A DNA stretch of 64,000 nucleotides from Ruegeria sp. AD91A (lineage in GTDB: Bacteria; Pseudomonadota; Alphaproteobacteria; Rhodobacterales; Rhodobacteraceae): positions 1-64,000 of the forward strand of contig NZ_CP031947.1 of the NCBI RefSeq assembly GCF_003443535.1. The letters run 5' to 3'. The position numbers were made by a program, and so were the translations under genes. Each line of letters opens with the position of its first letter. Position 1 is the stretch's first letter. The notes beneath the pieces are model-generated. The model had not been told where the DNA came from and did not search any database. It saw only the letters and a program-made list of their open reading frames with translations. Below, piece by piece: positions 1 to 8,825 of the stretch.

Positions 1-67
1 AAATGTAACTAACTTCTCGACCGGCCAGGCGATCACGTCGGCATCATACTGGCAGGTGACCAAGTAA
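1..67 (+). CDS. C-terminal end of an upstream ABC substrate-binding protein (partial)
   Basis: An open frame enters from the left edge and ends at TAA 65-67; the last residues read NFSTGQAITSASYWQVTK. The stop directly abuts the ATG of the DppB-like permease. In peptide-type ABC operons the gene before the two permeases is normally the periplasmic binding protein, and the tail is compatible with that. Only 21 codons are visible, so the assignment rests on context. Confidence 0.5.
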   Translation, partial: NVTNFSTGQAITSASYWQVTK

Positions 68-1126
68 ATGGCACTGGCCGAAAGACCAACTGAGGGGCGC
101 CGCGCGGCGCCTCTTATCCATTGGATCAAGAGCATCCTTAAAACTGTTGGCACCATTGCTATTACAATGCTGGGCCTGCTGTTCGTGACCTTCGTCATCG
201 GTCGCGTCATGCCGATCGACCCGGTGCTGGCGATCGTTGGCGAGCGGGCCTCGCAATCGACGTATGACGCGGTCTATCAACAGCTTGGTCTGGACAAGCC
301 GTTGTTGGTGCAGTTCGGATACTATCTTTGGGATGTCCTGCATGGCGATTTTGGCAACTCTCTGCTGAATGCCCGCCCGGTGTCCGAGGATATTGCCCGC
401 GTATTTCCGGCTACGCTTGAATTGGCAACTCTGGGTGTGTTGATCGGCATCTTTATGGGTGTTCCGCTGGGTGTGATCGCCGCTGTCAAGCGCGGATCGT
501 GGATCGACCAGATTGCACGTGTAGTCGCGCTTGTTGGTTATTCGATGCCAATATTCTGGTTGGGGCTTATGGGTCTGCTGGTCTTCTACGGGATACTTGG
601 CTGGGTTGGCGGTCCAGGTCGGCTGGACATTTTCTATGAAGATATAGTTCCTGCGCGAACAGGACTGATCCTTGTGGACAGCGCCATAGCTCAAGATTGG
701 GATGTCTTCCGAAATGCTTTGTCCCATATCATCCTGCCAGCCGCGCTGCTGGGGTATTACTCGCTGGCCTACATCAGCCGGATGACGCGATCCTTCATGC
801 TGGAACAGTTGTCGGCGGAATATGTTATTACCGCTCGCGTCAAAGGCCTGTCAGAGCGGCAGGTTATCTGGCGCCATGCCTTCAAGAATATCCGAGTACA
901 GCTTATTACAGTCATCGCGTTGAGTTATGCTAATCTGCTTGAAGGTTCTGTTCTGACCGAGATCATCTTTAGCTGGCCGGGGATCGGCAGCTATATCACG
1001 ACCGCTCTGCTAAGCGCTGACATGAATGCCGTTCTCGGAGGAACAGTGGTGGTTGGTCTGATCTTTATCTGCCTGAACATATTCTCGGACCTTCTTTACC
1101 GTTTCTTTGATCCGAGGTCGAAATGA
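68..1126 (+). CDS. Peptide/opine-type ABC transporter permease, DppB family
   Basis: An inner-membrane permease of about 352 residues in the Dpp/Opp/Nik class. A hydrophobic segment lies near residues 33-55, followed by the conserved periplasmic region with MPIDPVLAI and the QLGLDKPLLVQ motif, then several membrane spans. The EAA coupling loop is visible as ITARVKGLSERQVIWRHAFKN at about residues 255-275. The ATG directly follows the upstream stop, and the end overlaps the next permease by four bases, so the genes are translationally coupled. It would form the channel with the DppC-like partner. The substrate cannot be told from sequence; peptides, opines and other small solutes are all known for the class. 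Confidence 0.9.
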   Translation: MALAERPTEGRRAAPLIHWIKSILKTVGTIAITMLGLLFVTFVIGRVMPIDPVLAIVGERASQSTYDAVYQQLGLDKPLLVQFGYYLWDVLHGDFGNSLLNARPVSEDIARVFPATLELATLGVLIGIFMGVPLGVIAAVKRGSWIDQIARVVALVGYSMPIFWLGLMGLLVFYGILGWVGGPGRLDIFYEDIVPARTGLILVDSAIAQDWDVFRNALSHIILPAALLGYYSLAYISRMTRSFMLEQLSAEYVITARVKGLSERQVIWRHAFKNIRVQLITVIALSYANLLEGSVLTEIIFSWPGIGSYITTALLSADMNAVLGGTVVVGLIFICLNIFSDLLYRFFDPRSK

Positions 1127-2034
1127 GCGACATGACTTTGCGTCAGTGGCTGCTGACCGACGAACCCACATCCCGCCAGCATGCCAGATTGGCCAGCTTG
1201 TACAAAGGCTGGCTGACCTTGCGGTCGAACTCGATGGCTATGGTTGGTTTGGCAATCCTTGTGGTTCTCGTTTTCGCTGCCGTCTTTGCGCCTATCCTCG
1301 CGCCATATGATCCGTTTGTTCAGAATCTGTCCAGCCGATTGCTTCCCATCGGCGCCGAAGGACACTTGCTTGGAACCGACAGCTTGGGGCGGGATATTCT
1401 GTCCCGTCTGATCTATGGGGCGCGAATTACGCTATACATCGTGGCGCTGGTGGCGCTCATTGCCCCGGTCGCGGGTCTTTTGGTCGGGACTGTCGCCGGA
1501 TATGCGGGTGGATGGGCAGATGTGATCCTCATGCGGATAACCGACATCTTCCTCGCCTTCCCGCGACTTGTTTTGGCATTGGCTTTTGTAGCTGCGCTTG
1601 GGGCAGGGATCGAAAACGCGGTGCTGGCAATTTCGCTCACGGCATGGCCGCCTTATGCACGCATGGCGCGGGCAGAAACGCTTACGATCCGATCGACCGA
1701 CTATATCAACGCGATACGCCTTCAGGGTGCCGGGCCGCTGCGGATCATTACTCGGCATATCTGGCCGCTTTGTATCTCGTCACTGATAGTACGTGTTACG
1801 CTCGACATGGCGGGGATCATTCTGGCCGCAGCCGGTCTTGGCTTTCTTGGCTTGGGGGCACAACCGCCAAGCCCGGAATGGGGCGCGATGATTTCAGAAG
1901 GCCGCAGGTTCATCCTTGATCACTGGTGGGTCGCGACTGTACCGGGGCTTGCGATTTTTACGGTCTCACTCGCCTTCAACCTGTTGGGCGATGGGCTGAG
2001 GGACGCGCTCGACCCGAAGGATGGTGGACAATGA
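1123..2034 (+). CDS. Peptide/opine-type ABC transporter permease, DppC family
   Basis: A 303-residue partner permease. It has the N-terminal cytoplasmic stretch and first membrane span typical of DppC (around residues 40-60), the motif LGTDSLGRDILSRLIYGAR at about 82-100, and the EAA-loop equivalent with AIRLQGAGPLRIITRHIWP near 197-215. The start overlaps dppB-like by four bases (ATGA) and the stop overlaps the next ATG, giving a tight operon. It forms the transmembrane channel with the preceding gene product. Confidence 0.9.
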   Translation: MSDMTLRQWLLTDEPTSRQHARLASLYKGWLTLRSNSMAMVGLAILVVLVFAAVFAPILAPYDPFVQNLSSRLLPIGAEGHLLGTDSLGRDILSRLIYGARITLYIVALVALIAPVAGLLVGTVAGYAGGWADVILMRITDIFLAFPRLVLALAFVAALGAGIENAVLAISLTAWPPYARMARAETLTIRSTDYINAIRLQGAGPLRIITRHIWPLCISSLIVRVTLDMAGIILAAAGLGFLGLGAQPPSPEWGAMISEGRRFILDHWWVATVPGLAIFTVSLAFNLLGDGLRDALDPKDGGQ

Positions 2035-2879
2035 GTCTTTTGGATATCGAAGACCTGTGGGTTCGGTTCCCGACCCGGCAGGGTGTGTTTGATGCTGTGC
2101 GCGGTGTCTCTTTTTCGCTGGGGCGAGAACGTTTGGGTATCGTCGGCGAAAGTGGTTCCGGCAAGTCGATGACGGGCCGGGCCATTCTGCGCCTGATCCG
2201 CAAACCGGGTATCGTCGAGGCTGATCACATCAATCTGGAAGGTCAAGACCTGCTGAAACTCAGCGAACGCAAAATGCGCGAGGTGCGTGGCAAAAAGATT
2301 TCCATGGTCATGCAGGATCCGAAGTTCTCACTGAACCCAGTAGTTACTGTTGGAGAGCAGCTCATGGAGGCCTACCTTCAGCATAATTCCGGTTCAAAGG
2401 CACGCGCCAAAAAGATGGCGATCGAGATGCTGGAGAGTGTTTCTATCCGTGATCCCGAGCGTGTGATGCGGGCTTATCCGCATGAGGTTTCAGGTGGGAT
2501 GGGGCAGCGTATCATGATTGCCATGATGCTAATTCCCAATCCCAAGATACTGATCGCCGATGAACCCACTTCGGCACTGGATGTCAGCGTTCAGCGGCAA
2601 GTACTGAACATTATGGACGGGCTGGTCAAGGAACGGGGAATGGGTTTGATTTTCATCAGCCATGATTTGAATCTGGTGTCCGAATTCTGCGACCGCGTCC
2701 TGATCATGTATTCCGGGCGGATTGTCGAGGTTTGCGAAGCTGACAAGCTGCACAAGGCCCGGCATCCCTATACCAGAGGGCTACTGAATTCACTCCCGCG
2801 GCTTGATGACAAACGCTCACACCTGAGTGTGCTGGCCCGCGATCCGGCCTGGTCCGAAGCGCCAAGCGTGAGGGGTTGA
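2031..2879 (+). CDS. Peptide-type ABC transporter ATPase, DppD family
   Basis: An ATP-binding subunit of about 282 residues. Walker A GESGSGKS lies near residue 40, the signature SGGMGQR near 155, Walker B ILIADEPTSALD shortly after, and the H-loop in FISHDL. The C-terminal HPYTRGLLNSLPR stretch is typical of oligopeptide-transporter ATPases. I chose ATG 2031 because it overlaps the previous stop as ATGA and starts at the conserved MSLLDIEDL; an in-frame start about 100 bases upstream would lie deep in the previous gene. It energises the importer with its neighbour. Confidence 0.9.
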   Translation: MSLLDIEDLWVRFPTRQGVFDAVRGVSFSLGRERLGIVGESGSGKSMTGRAILRLIRKPGIVEADHINLEGQDLLKLSERKMREVRGKKISMVMQDPKFSLNPVVTVGEQLMEAYLQHNSGSKARAKKMAIEMLESVSIRDPERVMRAYPHEVSGGMGQRIMIAMMLIPNPKILIADEPTSALDVSVQRQVLNIMDGLVKERGMGLIFISHDLNLVSEFCDRVLIMYSGRIVEVCEADKLHKARHPYTRGLLNSLPRLDDKRSHLSVLARDPAWSEAPSVRG

Positions 2880-2880
2880 A

Positions 2881-3636
2881 ATGATTGCACTGGAAATCAG
2901 GGACTTGAATGTCTGGTTCGGTCACGCGCACGATCGCGTAGATGCAGTAAGAGGCGCGAGTCTTGAGGTAATACAGGGCGAGAGTTTTGGTCTTGTGGGT
3001 GAGAGTGGTTCCGGAAAGTCGACTATTCTACGTGCAATAACGGGGCTTGCACCGCATTGGTCGGGTACTATCAACGTTGAAGGTCAGCCACTTTCCGGAT
3101 CAAGACGGGACCGATCGTTTTTTCGAACCGTTCAGATGGTGTTTCAGGATCCATACGCTTCACTACATCCGAGGCACACGGTTGATCAGGTTCTCAGCGA
3201 AACAATTCACCTGCATGGATTGGATAATATCGACAAACGTGTAGCCGGGCTGTTGGACGATGTTGGGCTTGGGCAGCGTTTTCGGTTCCGCTTTCCCCAT
3301 CAACTCTCTGGTGGCCAACGACAACGTGTCGCGATTGCACGGGCCTTGGCCGGTGAGCCGGACATCTTGCTATTGGACGAACCCACTTCTGCTTTGGATG
3401 TCAGCGTTCAGGCTGAGGTGCTCAATCTGCTGACTGATCTGCGCAAACAGCGCGGGCTGACTTATCTAATGGTTTCCCATGATCTTCCAGTTGTCGCGCA
3501 TATGTGCAAAAAACTGGCAGTTATGCGTAATGGTGAGATTGTTGAGGTAATGTCCTCGGAGACTCTGCGCACGGGTCGTCCCAACCACGAGTACTCTAAG
3601 CAATTGCTTACTGCGTCGGTTGCTCCGCACCAGTAA
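2881..3636 (+). CDS. Peptide-type ABC transporter ATPase, DppF family
   Basis: The second ATPase of the importer, 251 residues. It shows Walker A GESGSGKST, Q-loop MVFQDPYASLHP, signature LSGGQRQR, Walker B LLLDEPTSALD and H-loop MVSHDL. It starts one base after the previous stop. With the preceding four genes it completes a binding protein, two-permease, two-ATPase set. The operon ends here: the following DNA is a decayed gene fragment. Confidence 0.9.
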   Translation: MIALEIRDLNVWFGHAHDRVDAVRGASLEVIQGESFGLVGESGSGKSTILRAITGLAPHWSGTINVEGQPLSGSRRDRSFFRTVQMVFQDPYASLHPRHTVDQVLSETIHLHGLDNIDKRVAGLLDDVGLGQRFRFRFPHQLSGGQRQRVAIARALAGEPDILLLDEPTSALDVSVQAEVLNLLTDLRKQRGLTYLMVSHDLPVVAHMCKKLAVMRNGEIVEVMSSETLRTGRPNHEYSKQLLTASVAPHQ

Positions 3637-3722
3637 AATCGTTCGCGACTACAGGTACGCCATCTCCGGATTTTACACCGGCGCGTGGACCCCTTTTGCT
3701 CCGGGATTGACACGATTTTCAG

Positions 3723-4217
3723 GTGCAGATGCGCGGTTATGTCTGGTGGCTGGGTGCCGCGACGCTGGGCCTGATCGGGCTGTTCAGCCTGCTGACACCG
3801 TTCCAGGATCCGACCTGCTTCGAACGTTGGTTTAACTTGCCTGGGAGCCTGGTCTCGATGGCCGTTTCGCTGGTCATGCTGGCGCTGACCTGGGTGTTCT
3901 TTACGATCCTGAATGATCAGAAGGATCTGCAGCCCTTCCTTTCGGCGCTTGGGTTCTTTGTCGTCAGCTTCGTCGGCATCCGCATCAGTTTCTATCCGAT
4001 GATAGTTCCGCCGTCGCTCAGCATCTAGCAGGCCGCTGCCCAGGACGAAAGCCTTGCTTTCGCACTGGTCGGAACCCTGATCCTGGTTGCGTTCATTCTG
4101 ACCTACACGGGTTATGCCTATTGGGTGTTCCGCGGTCTTGTGGTTCGCAAGCGTGGTGGGGCGAGCTGCCGTCGCATTTGCCATCCACCTGATCATCTGA
4201 ATGTAAGCCCCGCGTAG
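3723..4217 (+). pseudogene. cydB (cytochrome bd oxidase subunit II) C-terminal fragment
   Basis: From 3723 the frame reads as the C-terminal third of a CydB/CioB quinol oxidase subunit: MRGYVWWL, CFERWFNLPGSL, then PFLSALGFFVVSFVGI and YPMIVPPSLSI. A TAG at 4026-4028 interrupts it where an intact protein would continue into the AA(A/P) segment. The same frame then continues as QAAAQDESLAFALVGTLIL and YTGYAYWVFRGLV, the family's final helix and end, to a stop at 4215-4217. The N-terminal two thirds and any cydA are absent. This is a non-functional relic. The family match is from memory, not an alignment. Confidence 0.75.
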
Positions 4218-4344
4218 GAGCAGAGCCGTAGTGTATTGGTCTCTTTCTGCAGTCCTGCATCGCCGAGAAGATTCTCCGGGATATTGCCAAACTGTTGACC
4301 GGGATTGATCTGGGTGTGTCAGCGTCATTGGTATTCCACCTCAT

Positions 4345-4575
4345 ATGCCTCGACTGTAAGGCGTCCGCTACCTTCGTGACACCATTGCGCGCGCGGTACG
4401 GGTGTACCACCGATTAGCGTCGAGCACGGCTGATGCCGAACACCTGCTGGCGGTGTCGGGCGTCATTGTCAGCCGGGAAGCGATCCGACTGCGGGTCAAT
4501 CGCCTTGGACGACATTTTCTAGGTTGCGTCCGCCGGGATAGAACGGATCGCCATTTCCATCGAGGTGGCCCTTAA
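4345..4575 (+). mobile_element. IS6-like transposase N-terminal remnant
   Basis: Translation from 4345 gives MPRL, a stop codon at 4357-4359, then GVRYLRDTIARAVRVYHRLA, ADAEHLLAVSGVIVSREAIR and NRLGRHF. This follows the start of IS6-family transposases (a basic start, a helix ending in VWLYHRF, then the DVEDLLAERG..VS.E.IR helix-turn-helix). The catalytic DDE part is missing and the frame stops at 4573. It is a dead insertion-sequence relic next to the cydB fragment. Terminal repeats were not found. Confidence is moderate because the resemblance is judged by eye. Confidence 0.5.
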
Positions 4576-4635
4576 AGATTTTTTGCGAGAGAACCCTGTT
4601 CCGGATACAATACGTGTCACCTGGCGAGGGATTGT

Positions 4636-5562
4636 ATGCGCTATTTATTATTGCAAGTATTGGCGATTGTTGCTTTTGCAGACGCGCTGTGCGCGGAAAA
4701 GAGCGATTATATCGAACTTGCACAGAAAGGATGGGGGTATGAGCTTCGGTCCACGATGCTGGGGCGCGATATGGCGATTCCAGTTCACATCAATGGCCGC
4801 GATCAGGTTGGTGCAGCCTTGTGCCTGGTCGGTGAACAACCGCATCCGCAAACGCTGGTCGTTCTTGATACTTTTCGAGAGTTGCTGAAACACAGCTTCG
4901 GCCACCCGACACCCATGCGGTACGCTGGCCCGTCTGCGCGGGATTGTGGAACCGGTCGAACCGTGGTTTTGCGATTGTATTCCGGGTTCCCTCCCAACCG
5001 GGACCTTTCAGCAGATATCGACTGGCTCAGTGAACTCCACCAGCTTGGACTGCCTGCGGGTCGAAACTATGTGGTGACATCACCGGCGATGGCGCAGACC
5101 TTTTTTGGCTATCGGGGGCAGGGCACCCATATCGTGGTCAAACAACCGGCCCATGATCGCCCCGGCAAGCTTGAAAGGGACTTTCACAAATCGATTCTGC
5201 TGGAAGAGCTGTTTCAGTCCTTCACCTTTGGCATGGACATCCTGCTGTATGACAAGTCGTCAGGGTTTTTGTCCAAACTGCAGGAAACGCCGGTAAACTT
5301 GCAGCGTCTGCCTTGGAGTTCGCACGACTTTATGCGCGCATTGTTGGCTTCGAACCCAAGCGGTCTTTGTGCCTTTGACATCTTCATGATGCACGCAGTC
5401 GCGCAATCCCCGGTGGATCAAACCATAGACCCCGGCTTTATCGAATACATTGATACCCAATATGATCGCCTATGGGCGCAGACGGATGAAACACTGGCCA
5501 ATCCCAGATTTGCAGCTCTTTTGGACGAAGGCTGCACCAAGTCTGTTCGTGTGCCCAGGTAA
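4636..5562 (+). CDS. Exported protein of unknown function
   Basis: A 308-residue protein with a short N-terminal signal-like segment (MRYLLLQVLAIVAFADALCA), so probably periplasmic. Cysteines occur near residues 63, 108 and 247. The central region has GRTVVLRLYSGFPPNRDL, and the C-terminal half has ILLEELFQSFTFGMDIL, whose Glu-Glu-x-x-Gln pattern faintly recalls DUF2927-type exported proteins; I would not assign it on this. It lies 84 bases before moxR on the same strand and may be the first gene of that transcription unit. No function is proposed. Confidence 0.6.
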   Translation: MRYLLLQVLAIVAFADALCAEKSDYIELAQKGWGYELRSTMLGRDMAIPVHINGRDQVGAALCLVGEQPHPQTLVVLDTFRELLKHSFGHPTPMRYAGPSARDCGTGRTVVLRLYSGFPPNRDLSADIDWLSELHQLGLPAGRNYVVTSPAMAQTFFGYRGQGTHIVVKQPAHDRPGKLERDFHKSILLEELFQSFTFGMDILLYDKSSGFLSKLQETPVNLQRLPWSSHDFMRALLASNPSGLCAFDIFMMHAVAQSPVDQTIDPGFIEYIDTQYDRLWAQTDETLANPRFAALLDEGCTKSVRVPR

Positions 5563-5646
5563 TACCATCTGGTGTGTTTCGCTGAACAGGTGACTCCGAG
5601 TAGCCTGAATGCAGGCAATGCGCCCTGAGAGTCTATGGGAGGACAT

Positions 5647-6603
5647 ATGGATACGAGGCCTGAAAACCCGCCACGCGCCATAGCGGGATTGTCGGGGTAT
5701 CTGTCGCAGGGGCTTGTTGGTCACGAGCATCTGGTTGAATCCCTTCTAATCGCCCTGCTAGAAGGTGGTCATCTTCTGGTAGAAGGGCCGCCCGGGCTGG
5801 CGAAAACACGCGCGGTCAAATGGTTGTCGAACGCCGTCGAGGGCGGCTTTGCCCGCATTCAATGTACTCCGGACCTGATGCCGTCCGATCTGACCGGAAC
5901 ACCAGTGTACCAGCCCCAGGAAGGCCGCTTTGAATTTGTTCCGGGGCCTGTGTTTCACACATTGGTGCTGGTTGACGAGATCAACCGTGCGCCGCCCAAG
6001 GTGCAGTCCGCTTTGCTCGAATCCATGGCAGAACATCAGGTTACGGTTGGAAATGAAACATATGCCCTGCCGGATCCCTTTCTGGTCGTGGCGACCCAGA
6101 ACCCCATTGAACACGACGGAACCTTTCCCTTGCCTGAGGCACAGTTGGACAGGTTTCTGCTGCATGTCGTTTTGACTTTGCCGGATCTGGAAACGGAACG
6201 TGAGATCCTCGATCTGGTCATCGCTGAAACACGGAATGGGCCTCCAGTCGCGCAGCAGATGACGCTTGATGAGCTGAAGATTGCCCGTACCCAAGCGCAA
6301 TCGGTTCACGTTGCGCCAGAGTTGCGGGATTATATCGTACGACTTGTGCTCGCGACGCGTGAAGGTCCGTTTGCCGAATTTATTGAACATGCAGTCTCGC
6401 CCCGCGGGTCGTTGGCCCTGGCCTCGGCATCTCGCGCACGCGCCTATCTGCGAGGCCGGGATTTCGCCTTGCCTGAAGATGTAGCCGCCGTCGCGCCCGA
6501 TGCGCTGGCCCATCGCATGGTGCTGACCTGGAGAGCCGTTGCGGATGGCAAAAAGCCACGCGAATTGGTGGCCGACATTCTAAATGCTGTCGAGCCGCTG
6601 TGA
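5647..6603 (+). CDS. moxR: MoxR-family AAA+ ATPase
   Basis: A cytoplasmic AAA+ chaperone-like ATPase of about 318 residues. Walker A GPPGLAKT is near residue 50, Walker B LVDEINRAPPKVQSALLESM near 107, sensor 1 ATQNPIEHDGTFPLPEAQLDRF near 150, and the C-terminal AAA lid follows. MoxR proteins act with vWA-domain partners to mature or insert metal into target complexes; in Paracoccus and Methylobacterium the homologue (MxaR) sits in the methanol dehydrogenase cluster. I prefer ATG 5647, preceded by GGGAGGA at 5637-5643, over the ATG at 5635 that lies within that site. It starts an operon that runs to 11573. Confidence 0.9.
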   Translation: MDTRPENPPRAIAGLSGYLSQGLVGHEHLVESLLIALLEGGHLLVEGPPGLAKTRAVKWLSNAVEGGFARIQCTPDLMPSDLTGTPVYQPQEGRFEFVPGPVFHTLVLVDEINRAPPKVQSALLESMAEHQVTVGNETYALPDPFLVVATQNPIEHDGTFPLPEAQLDRFLLHVVLTLPDLETEREILDLVIAETRNGPPVAQQMTLDELKIARTQAQSVHVAPELRDYIVRLVLATREGPFAEFIEHAVSPRGSLALASASRARAYLRGRDFALPEDVAAVAPDALAHRMVLTWRAVADGKKPRELVADILNAVEPL

Positions 6604-7505
6604 CGGGGGTACTGGCACATGCGGGGGTTCGCCTGACAACTGAGGCTTTGATTGCATTGCGGCACATCGCATTGACCGACCACAGCAACCCAACAATGAC
6701 GGCCCTGCCCGGAGGATTTCTGACCCGAAAGCGCGGGCAGGGCGTCGAGGTTGCAGATGTACGTGAATATGTAGACGGGGATGACATTCGTCATTTGGAT
6801 CGCGGAACAACCGCCCGCACAGGGCGTATGCATATCCGGCAGTTTCAGGAGGAACAGGATCGCGTCGCCCTGTTGGTTGCTGATTTTCGATCGCCGATGT
6901 TCTGGGGCCTCCAACGGGCTTTTCTTTCGGTGGCAGCCGCCGAAGCTCTGACCTTGATCGGGTGGTTCATGGTTGAAAGCGGCGGGCGTGTTGGTCTGTT
7001 GGCGCTCACCACCGGCACACCCGTTATTGTTCCCTTGCGCGGAAAAACGCGCGGGATGCTGGACGTGATCGGAGGTCTGGTTCAGGCCCACGCGCGCAGT
7101 CTGACCGCGCTGCAAAAGGGTGAAGATGAAGGCTGGACGCTGGAACAGGCGCTTGCCGGCGCTGATCGCCTGACCCCGACGGGGGCCGAGATTATCATCG
7201 CGTCTGGCTTCGATCAGCAGGGAGACGGCTTTTCAGACGTGCTGGACCGGCTCAGTCATCGCCGCAACCCAAGACTGCTGCTTGTGACCGAAAGCAAAGC
7301 GCACGAGATGCCAAAAGGCTGGTATCCGATCCGCCTTTCAGATGGGCAGCAAAAGCGGGTTTATCTGGCCCAGGCAGAGCCTTCCGGTGAATTTGTGTTT
7401 CAGAAGGTCGCAACACATTCTGCGCTTGTCTTGAATGCCAGTGACCCGGTTGAACAAACCTCTCGTCGCATTTCGTCGGTCTTCGCGACAAGGTATGTGG
7501 CATGA
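6600..7505 (+). CDS. DUF58 domain protein (MxaS-like)
   Basis: A 301-residue DUF58 protein. The family hallmark is visible as GFLTRKRGQGVEVADVREY and DDIRHLDRGTTARTGRMHIR near residues 38-80. These proteins occur between MoxR and vWA genes, as MxaS does in methylotroph clusters, and are thought to act with them in complex maturation; their biochemistry is not settled. The GTG start at 6600 overlaps the moxR stop by four bases, and the end overlaps the next gene, showing tight coupling. Confidence 0.85.
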   Translation: MTGVLAHAGVRLTTEALIALRHIALTDHSNPTMTALPGGFLTRKRGQGVEVADVREYVDGDDIRHLDRGTTARTGRMHIRQFQEEQDRVALLVADFRSPMFWGLQRAFLSVAAAEALTLIGWFMVESGGRVGLLALTTGTPVIVPLRGKTRGMLDVIGGLVQAHARSLTALQKGEDEGWTLEQALAGADRLTPTGAEIIIASGFDQQGDGFSDVLDRLSHRRNPRLLLVTESKAHEMPKGWYPIRLSDGQQKRVYLAQAEPSGEFVFQKVATHSALVLNASDPVEQTSRRISSVFATRYVA

Positions 7506-7873
7506 GTGAGAAAGCCCTTTCTGAAGCCACAATGCTGGCCAGCCTGCGGGACATCCATTTGCCCGCCGAGGCTGCAGGCGGGGTGTTTGCCGAATACGCG
7601 GCTGTCGTTGGTATCGCGGCGCTGGCCTCAGTTGGCTGTGTCGCCATCTTGCGGTTTCTGAGCATCAAGACCGCTGCAAACATGCAGATGGGTCCATCTG
7701 ATCAGACTGCTGAACGACCGGGTTGGTCTGTGGATCGCCGCAGAGTGGCTCTTTTGCACAGACTGCGAGTTGAGAATCCGAAGCGATATGAAGAGTTGAC
7801 TGGCGGTCTTTATCAACCTGGCGGCGGACCGGATCTGGAGACCTTGCAAGAGGAGGTCGCGAGTCGTGTTTGA
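7502..7873 (+). CDS. Small DUF4381-like membrane protein
   Basis: A 123-residue protein with the motif LRDIHLPAEA near residues 14-23, one membrane span near 30-52, and a charged C-terminal tail. DUF4381 proteins in MoxR/vWA operons carry the same LRDIHLP start before a single span, so this is probably a member. It overlaps its neighbours by four and eight bases. In mxa clusters the equivalent place is taken by a larger protein. The function is unknown; membrane anchoring of the vWA/MoxR complex is an inference. Confidence 0.6.
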   Translation: MSEKALSEATMLASLRDIHLPAEAAGGVFAEYAAVVGIAALASVGCVAILRFLSIKTAANMQMGPSDQTAERPGWSVDRRRVALLHRLRVENPKRYEELTGGLYQPGGGPDLETLQEEVASRV

Positions 7874-8825
7874 ACTTGCTGATCCCTGGGTCCTGCTCGC
7901 GCTGCCATTACCTTTTGTCATCGTGCGTTTGGTCAAACCTCGGCCGGTTTTCGAGCGGGGGTTCCCAGTCCCTGACCGCATAGGCGGTATGCTTATGGCG
8001 GCCAGTCCACAGAATAAGGCCGAGACCCGGTTTTTGGCGGACCACCTCATATTGTGGATCATTTGGGCGCTCACGATTTTTGCCTTGTCCGGTCCGCGCG
8101 AACTTCAACCCGTTAGCGCTTTGAAAGTGTCCGGACGGGACCTTGCGATTGTTTTGGATCTTTCGGGATCAATGGTGCGGGATGATTTTCATCTCGACGG
8201 GCGCCAGATCACCCGTTTGGAGGCGGTGACACGCGTTGGATCCGAGTTCGCCAGACGTCGCGCCGGCGACCGGGTGGCTTTGATTGTTTTCGGGTCCGAA
8301 GCCTATTTCGCCACGCCTTTCACATTTGATACCGAGGCTGTTGCACGACGGATCGAAGAGGCCACGATTGGTATCTCGGGCCGTGCTACAAACATCTCCG
8401 ATGGTCTGGGCCTCGCCTTGAAGCGTCTGGCCAACAGCAAGGCGGCTTCGCGGGTCGTTATTCTGTTGTCGGATGGGGTGAACAACGCGGGTGCAACGAA
8501 CCCCAGTGGCGTGGCCGAACTGGCGGCTGAGATGGGGGTGCGGGTCCATACAATTGCGCTCGGCCCGAAAGACCTGCAAAGCGCCGAACTCGGTGAACGC
8601 GGTGTAGTCGATGCAGTCACGCTGCGTGCTATCGCCGAAGTTTCGAGCGGCGAGGCGTTTCGCGTCAAGACCACCGATGATCTTATTGAAGTGACACAGG
8701 CACTGGATCGTTTGGAGGCGACGGATAGAACGGGCCTAACGGCCGAGGTCCACAGATCTTTTTGGACCTGGCCCGCAGCAATGGCGGCGGCACTTGCCCT
8801 GTTGGCGGCGTGGAGGCAAGCGTGA
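7866..8825 (+). CDS. vWA domain membrane protein (BatA/MxaC-like)
   Basis: About 319 residues, starting at GTG 7866. Two N-terminal membrane spans (about residues 10-22 and 58-75) precede a von Willebrand A domain with an intact metal-ion-dependent adhesion site, DLSGS at 98-102. The supporting VILLSDGVNNAG follows, and a final span lies near 297-316. This is the BatA/MxaC layout. MxaC of methylotrophs is needed for calcium loading of methanol dehydrogenase, so a role in metal loading of XoxF is plausible here but inferred. Confidence 0.85.
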   Translation: MFELADPWVLLALPLPFVIVRLVKPRPVFERGFPVPDRIGGMLMAASPQNKAETRFLADHLILWIIWALTIFALSGPRELQPVSALKVSGRDLAIVLDLSGSMVRDDFHLDGRQITRLEAVTRVGSEFARRRAGDRVALIVFGSEAYFATPFTFDTEAVARRIEEATIGISGRATNISDGLGLALKRLANSKAASRVVILLSDGVNNAGATNPSGVAELAAEMGVRVHTIALGPKDLQSAELGERGVVDAVTLRAIAEVSSGEAFRVKTTDDLIEVTQALDRLEATDRTGLTAEVHRSFWTWPAAMAAALALLAAWRQA

